The notes under the pieces were generated by a model, which was given only the letters and a program-made list of their open reading frames with translations, was not told the DNA's origin and did not search any database. From positions 3,141 through 67,140 of the forward strand of contig JBNMJK010000004.1 of NCBI GenBank assembly GCA_050873765.1: a stretch of 64,000 bases of DNA. The letters are read 5' to 3'. Positions within the stretch are counted from its first letter, which is position 1, and every line of letters begins with the position of its first letter. Below, piece by piece: positions 61,973-64,000 of this stretch. Source of the DNA: Sodaliphilus sp050873765. GTDB taxonomy: Bacteria > Bacteroidota > Bacteroidia > Bacteroidales > Muribaculaceae. Position numbers and translations under genes: made by a program.

Positions 61973-62324
61973 ATAAAAAATCTTGTTTTTTACGTCATAA
62001 ACTCGACATTTTTGTTTTTTAAAAGACATTCTTACCCTGAAAAAAATTGACTCTTTGATGAGACAAACCTTTTCCTGGAACAGACTGATGGCTTTGTCGG
62101 TTGCGGTGTTTTTGTGGCTGTTTTGCTTGTTTTTATTATAGATTTGGTGCAATTCTATATGGATTCTTTGATTGCTGTAAAAGAAAATTAAAAGTAATCA
62201 TCAAATTATAAGTCCATGATAAAAGGTGTAATCACAGGAGGTTTAGTAAATTCCACCAAAATTGCAGCAAAATGGCATACGGGAATCGCAATAGCACGTT
62301 TATTGTGACTATACCAGAATACAA
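61973..62324. other. AT-rich intergenic region without recognised gene
   Basis: Contains poly-A/T tracts and no ORF with family features. It separates the AbiE operon from the unknown membrane protein gene on the same strand. Confidence 0.5.
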
Positions 62325-62822
62325 TCAAATCCTTCCGTAAGTGATTATTGCGTGTTCTGTGTCAATGATTTCTATATCACAAAACAGGTCTCCGTCATAC
62401 ACGTAGCCATCGTTAACGTGAAAAGTATAGGGGAATTTAGACTCCCATTCTTTGTCATTTTCACAGATTAAGCCCATTTTCACTAATTGTTTGGCACTTA
62501 TGGGTGTCTCAAACTTGATCTTAGCTTCATCGTGGAAATCTCCTGCAAAGTTCATCAAAGTGCCTTTGCACGACAGCACTTCAAACTCTGGAAGCCTTAC
62601 GCCACATTTCTTGCAAATAGTGTCGTAATTCATAAAATAGTCATTAGGCTTACAAGGCGCAGCAATGCCTTTTCCGAGTTTGCCTTCCTTATAGAGCTTC
62701 CTATAGCCTCCTCCAAATTTATCCAGATAATAAAGGGTTCGTGGAAGCCCAAAGATAAAGTATAATACTATAAATGATATTACTAACCACTTATAGACCA
62801 TTATGATTATTTTCAATTTCAT
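62325..62822 (-). CDS. Membrane-anchored protein of unknown function
   Basis: This 165-residue protein has one N-terminal transmembrane helix (about 8-26) followed by a soluble part with a CKKCG motif near 70 and a lone Cys pair farther on. I recognise no family. ATG 62822 was preferred to an upstream TTG. The gene is AT-rich compared with its neighbours and stands alone beside the AbiE operon, so it may have come in by transfer. Confidence 0.65.
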   Translation of the reverse strand: MKLKIIIMVYKWLVISFIVLYFIFGLPRTLYYLDKFGGGYRKLYKEGKLGKGIAAPCKPNDYFMNYDTICKKCGVRLPEFEVLSCKGTLMNFAGDFHDEAKIKFETPISAKQLVKMGLICENDKEWESKFPYTFHVNDGYVYDGDLFCDIEIIDTEHAIITYGRI

Positions 62823-63110
62823 GAACAGACACAACCTAAAGGCAATTGATGAGTTTTACAGTAAAGAACGTAAATTTAGGTTGAAAATTGTAGTTTGTTA
62901 GTTTTTTCTCTTTTGCCGATTCAAAATTTGGCATATACTTAAACATGACTTTTTGCGTCTATTCTTGGGATAAACTTTGTGTGGGGGAATGGGATACTGT
63001 GGTGGGGGTGGTGGTTATTTCGGGGATTATGATTAACTTTGTGGAGCGGAATGGAGGCGCGGGGCTGCCGATGTGGTGGCTCGCCTCGGTTCTGCGCCCC
63101 TCTTTAGCCT

Positions 63111-64000
63111 ATGGAATTTAACTCGTGGTCGTTTGTGGCGTTTTTCCCGGTGGTGTGCCTGCTGTATTGGTGCATCAGGGGGCAGCATGCGCGCAATGTG
63201 TTTTTGCTGGCGGCGAGCTATTATTTCTATATGTGCTGGAATGCGAGCTATGGGCTGCTCTTGGCCACGAGTACGCTGATTTCCTACGGTGCTGGGCTGT
63301 GTATGGCAAGAATGGGCAAGGGACCGCGCCGGAAATGGCTGATGGGGGTGGCTGTGGTGCTCAACCTTGCGCTGATAGCCTACTTTAAGTATGCCGATTT
63401 TGGCGTGCAGACGGTGAACTGGCTGATGCATGTGCTTGGCATCGGCATGCAGGTGCCGCTGCCCCACATTCTGCTGCCGGTGGGCGTGTCGTTTTTCGTG
63501 TTCCAGTCGGTGGGCTACACGGTGGACGTGTATCGTGGCACCGTGGCGGCTGAACGCAGCCTTGTGCGCTATGCGCTGTTTATCTCGTTTTTTCCGCAGC
63601 TGGTGGCGGGGCCCATTGAGCGGTCGGCCAATATGCTGCCGCAGTTTCGCGAGCGCCGTGTCTTCGACGACGACAAGGCGGTGTCGGGGCTGAAGCTGAT
63701 GCTGTGGGGCTATTTCATGAAGCTGGTGCTGGCCGACCGGTGCGCGCTCTATGTGGGCAATGTGTTCGACTTGCCCCATGTGGCGGAGGGCTATTCATCG
63801 CTGTTGGGCATCTTTCTTTTCCCTTTTCAGATTTATGGCGACTTTGCGGGCTACACCTACATTGCCATAGGCTCGGCAAAGATTATGGGCTTTCATCTCA
63901 ACGACAATTTCAACCACCCCTATTTTTCAGCCACGGTGAGCGAGTTTTGGCGCCGGTGGCACATTTCACTCTCCACGTGGTTTCGCGACTATCTGTATAG
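63111..64000 (+). CDS. MBOAT family O-acyltransferase (AlgI/DltB-like), 3' end outside window
   Basis: An open frame from ATG 63111 to the window edge encodes about 296 residues with several transmembrane helices. It has MBOAT/AlgI signatures: LFISFFPQLVAGPIERS near 160, and EFWRRWHISLSTWFRDYLY at the end, with the catalytic-type His in RWHISLS. The start MEFNSWSFVAFFPVV is typical of the AlgI branch. Such enzymes add acetyl or other acyl groups to polysaccharides across the membrane. The protein runs on beyond the window. A TAACTTTG -7-like element is at 63034-63041. Confidence 0.88.
   Translation, partial: MEFNSWSFVAFFPVVCLLYWCIRGQHARNVFLLAASYYFYMCWNASYGLLLATSTLISYGAGLCMARMGKGPRRKWLMGVAVVLNLALIAYFKYADFGVQTVNWLMHVLGIGMQVPLPHILLPVGVSFFVFQSVGYTVDVYRGTVAAERSLVRYALFISFFPQLVAGPIERSANMLPQFRERRVFDDDKAVSGLKLMLWGYFMKLVLADRCALYVGNVFDLPHVAEGYSSLLGIFLFPFQIYGDFAGYTYIAIGSAKIMGFHLNDNFNHPYFSATVSEFWRRWHISLSTWFRDYLY

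Overview
The window looks like the chromosome of a gut-type member of the Bacteroidales (Bacteroidota), most like Muribaculaceae or a near relative; the family is an inference. Support comes from a SusC/SusD pair, proteins with T9SS-like C-terminal tails, a DUF4492-cydA-cydB operon, a bamA with tandem skp/ompH genes, many DUF proteins typical of Bacteroidota, and promoters of the Bacteroidota form TTTG - about 20 bp - TAnnTTTG. Most genes start without a Shine-Dalgarno sequence. No rRNA, tRNA, CRISPR array or insertion sequence was recognised.

Layout. 1-5.5 kb: the end of a hexapeptide acetyltransferase, then a plus-strand run of redox and stress-type genes (DUF362, CMD-cupin, flavodoxin, membrane metallophosphoesterase, SDR, FMN reductase) closed by a terminator. 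5.6-26 kb: a large polysaccharide utilization locus. On the minus strand are a ROK regulator, SusC, SusD, a DUF6259 glycosidase-like protein, a phosphodiester glycosidase (NAGPA domain), a secreted propeller-like protein, a GH3-DUF4855 fusion, an unknown secreted protein and an endonuclease/exonuclease/phosphatase-fold enzyme. Divergent from the regulator are a DUF4434 protein, a sugar/H+ symporter and an AGE-family epimerase. Together they look like outer-membrane capture, surface and periplasmic trimming, then import and epimerisation of a sugar; the substrate is unknown. 26-34 kb: a YARHG protein, a ten-copy heptamer repeat, a small basic protein, an NPP-type phosphodiesterase, and two orphan phage-like genes facing each other (an intact terminase large subunit and a possible tail or stabilisation-type protein).

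34-40.7 kb: housekeeping genes (comF, recX, pyrE, an SRPBCC protein, a patatin phospholipase, and the cytochrome bd operon). 40.7-46 kb: a small defence/toxin-antitoxin island beside prmC. It has an intact MNT-HEPN pair, an older MNT with a truncated HEPN, a third MNT relic that kept only its promoter and first codons, a displaced copy of the prmC 3' end, and an Abi_2 (AbiD/F-type) gene. 46-59 kb: envelope biogenesis (uppS, bamA, three skp/ompH paralogs, DUF4105, secA). 59-64 kb: a GH25 lysozyme, an AbiE-type type IV toxin-antitoxin pair, an unknown membrane protein, and the start of an MBOAT O-acyltransferase cut by the window edge.

The items most worth a second look are the footprints of repeated cassette insertion at the prmC 3' end, a one-base frameshift in the SusC signal peptide at a homopolymer, the PUL combining a phosphodiester glycosidase with several uncharacterised domains, and the orphan phage gene pair.
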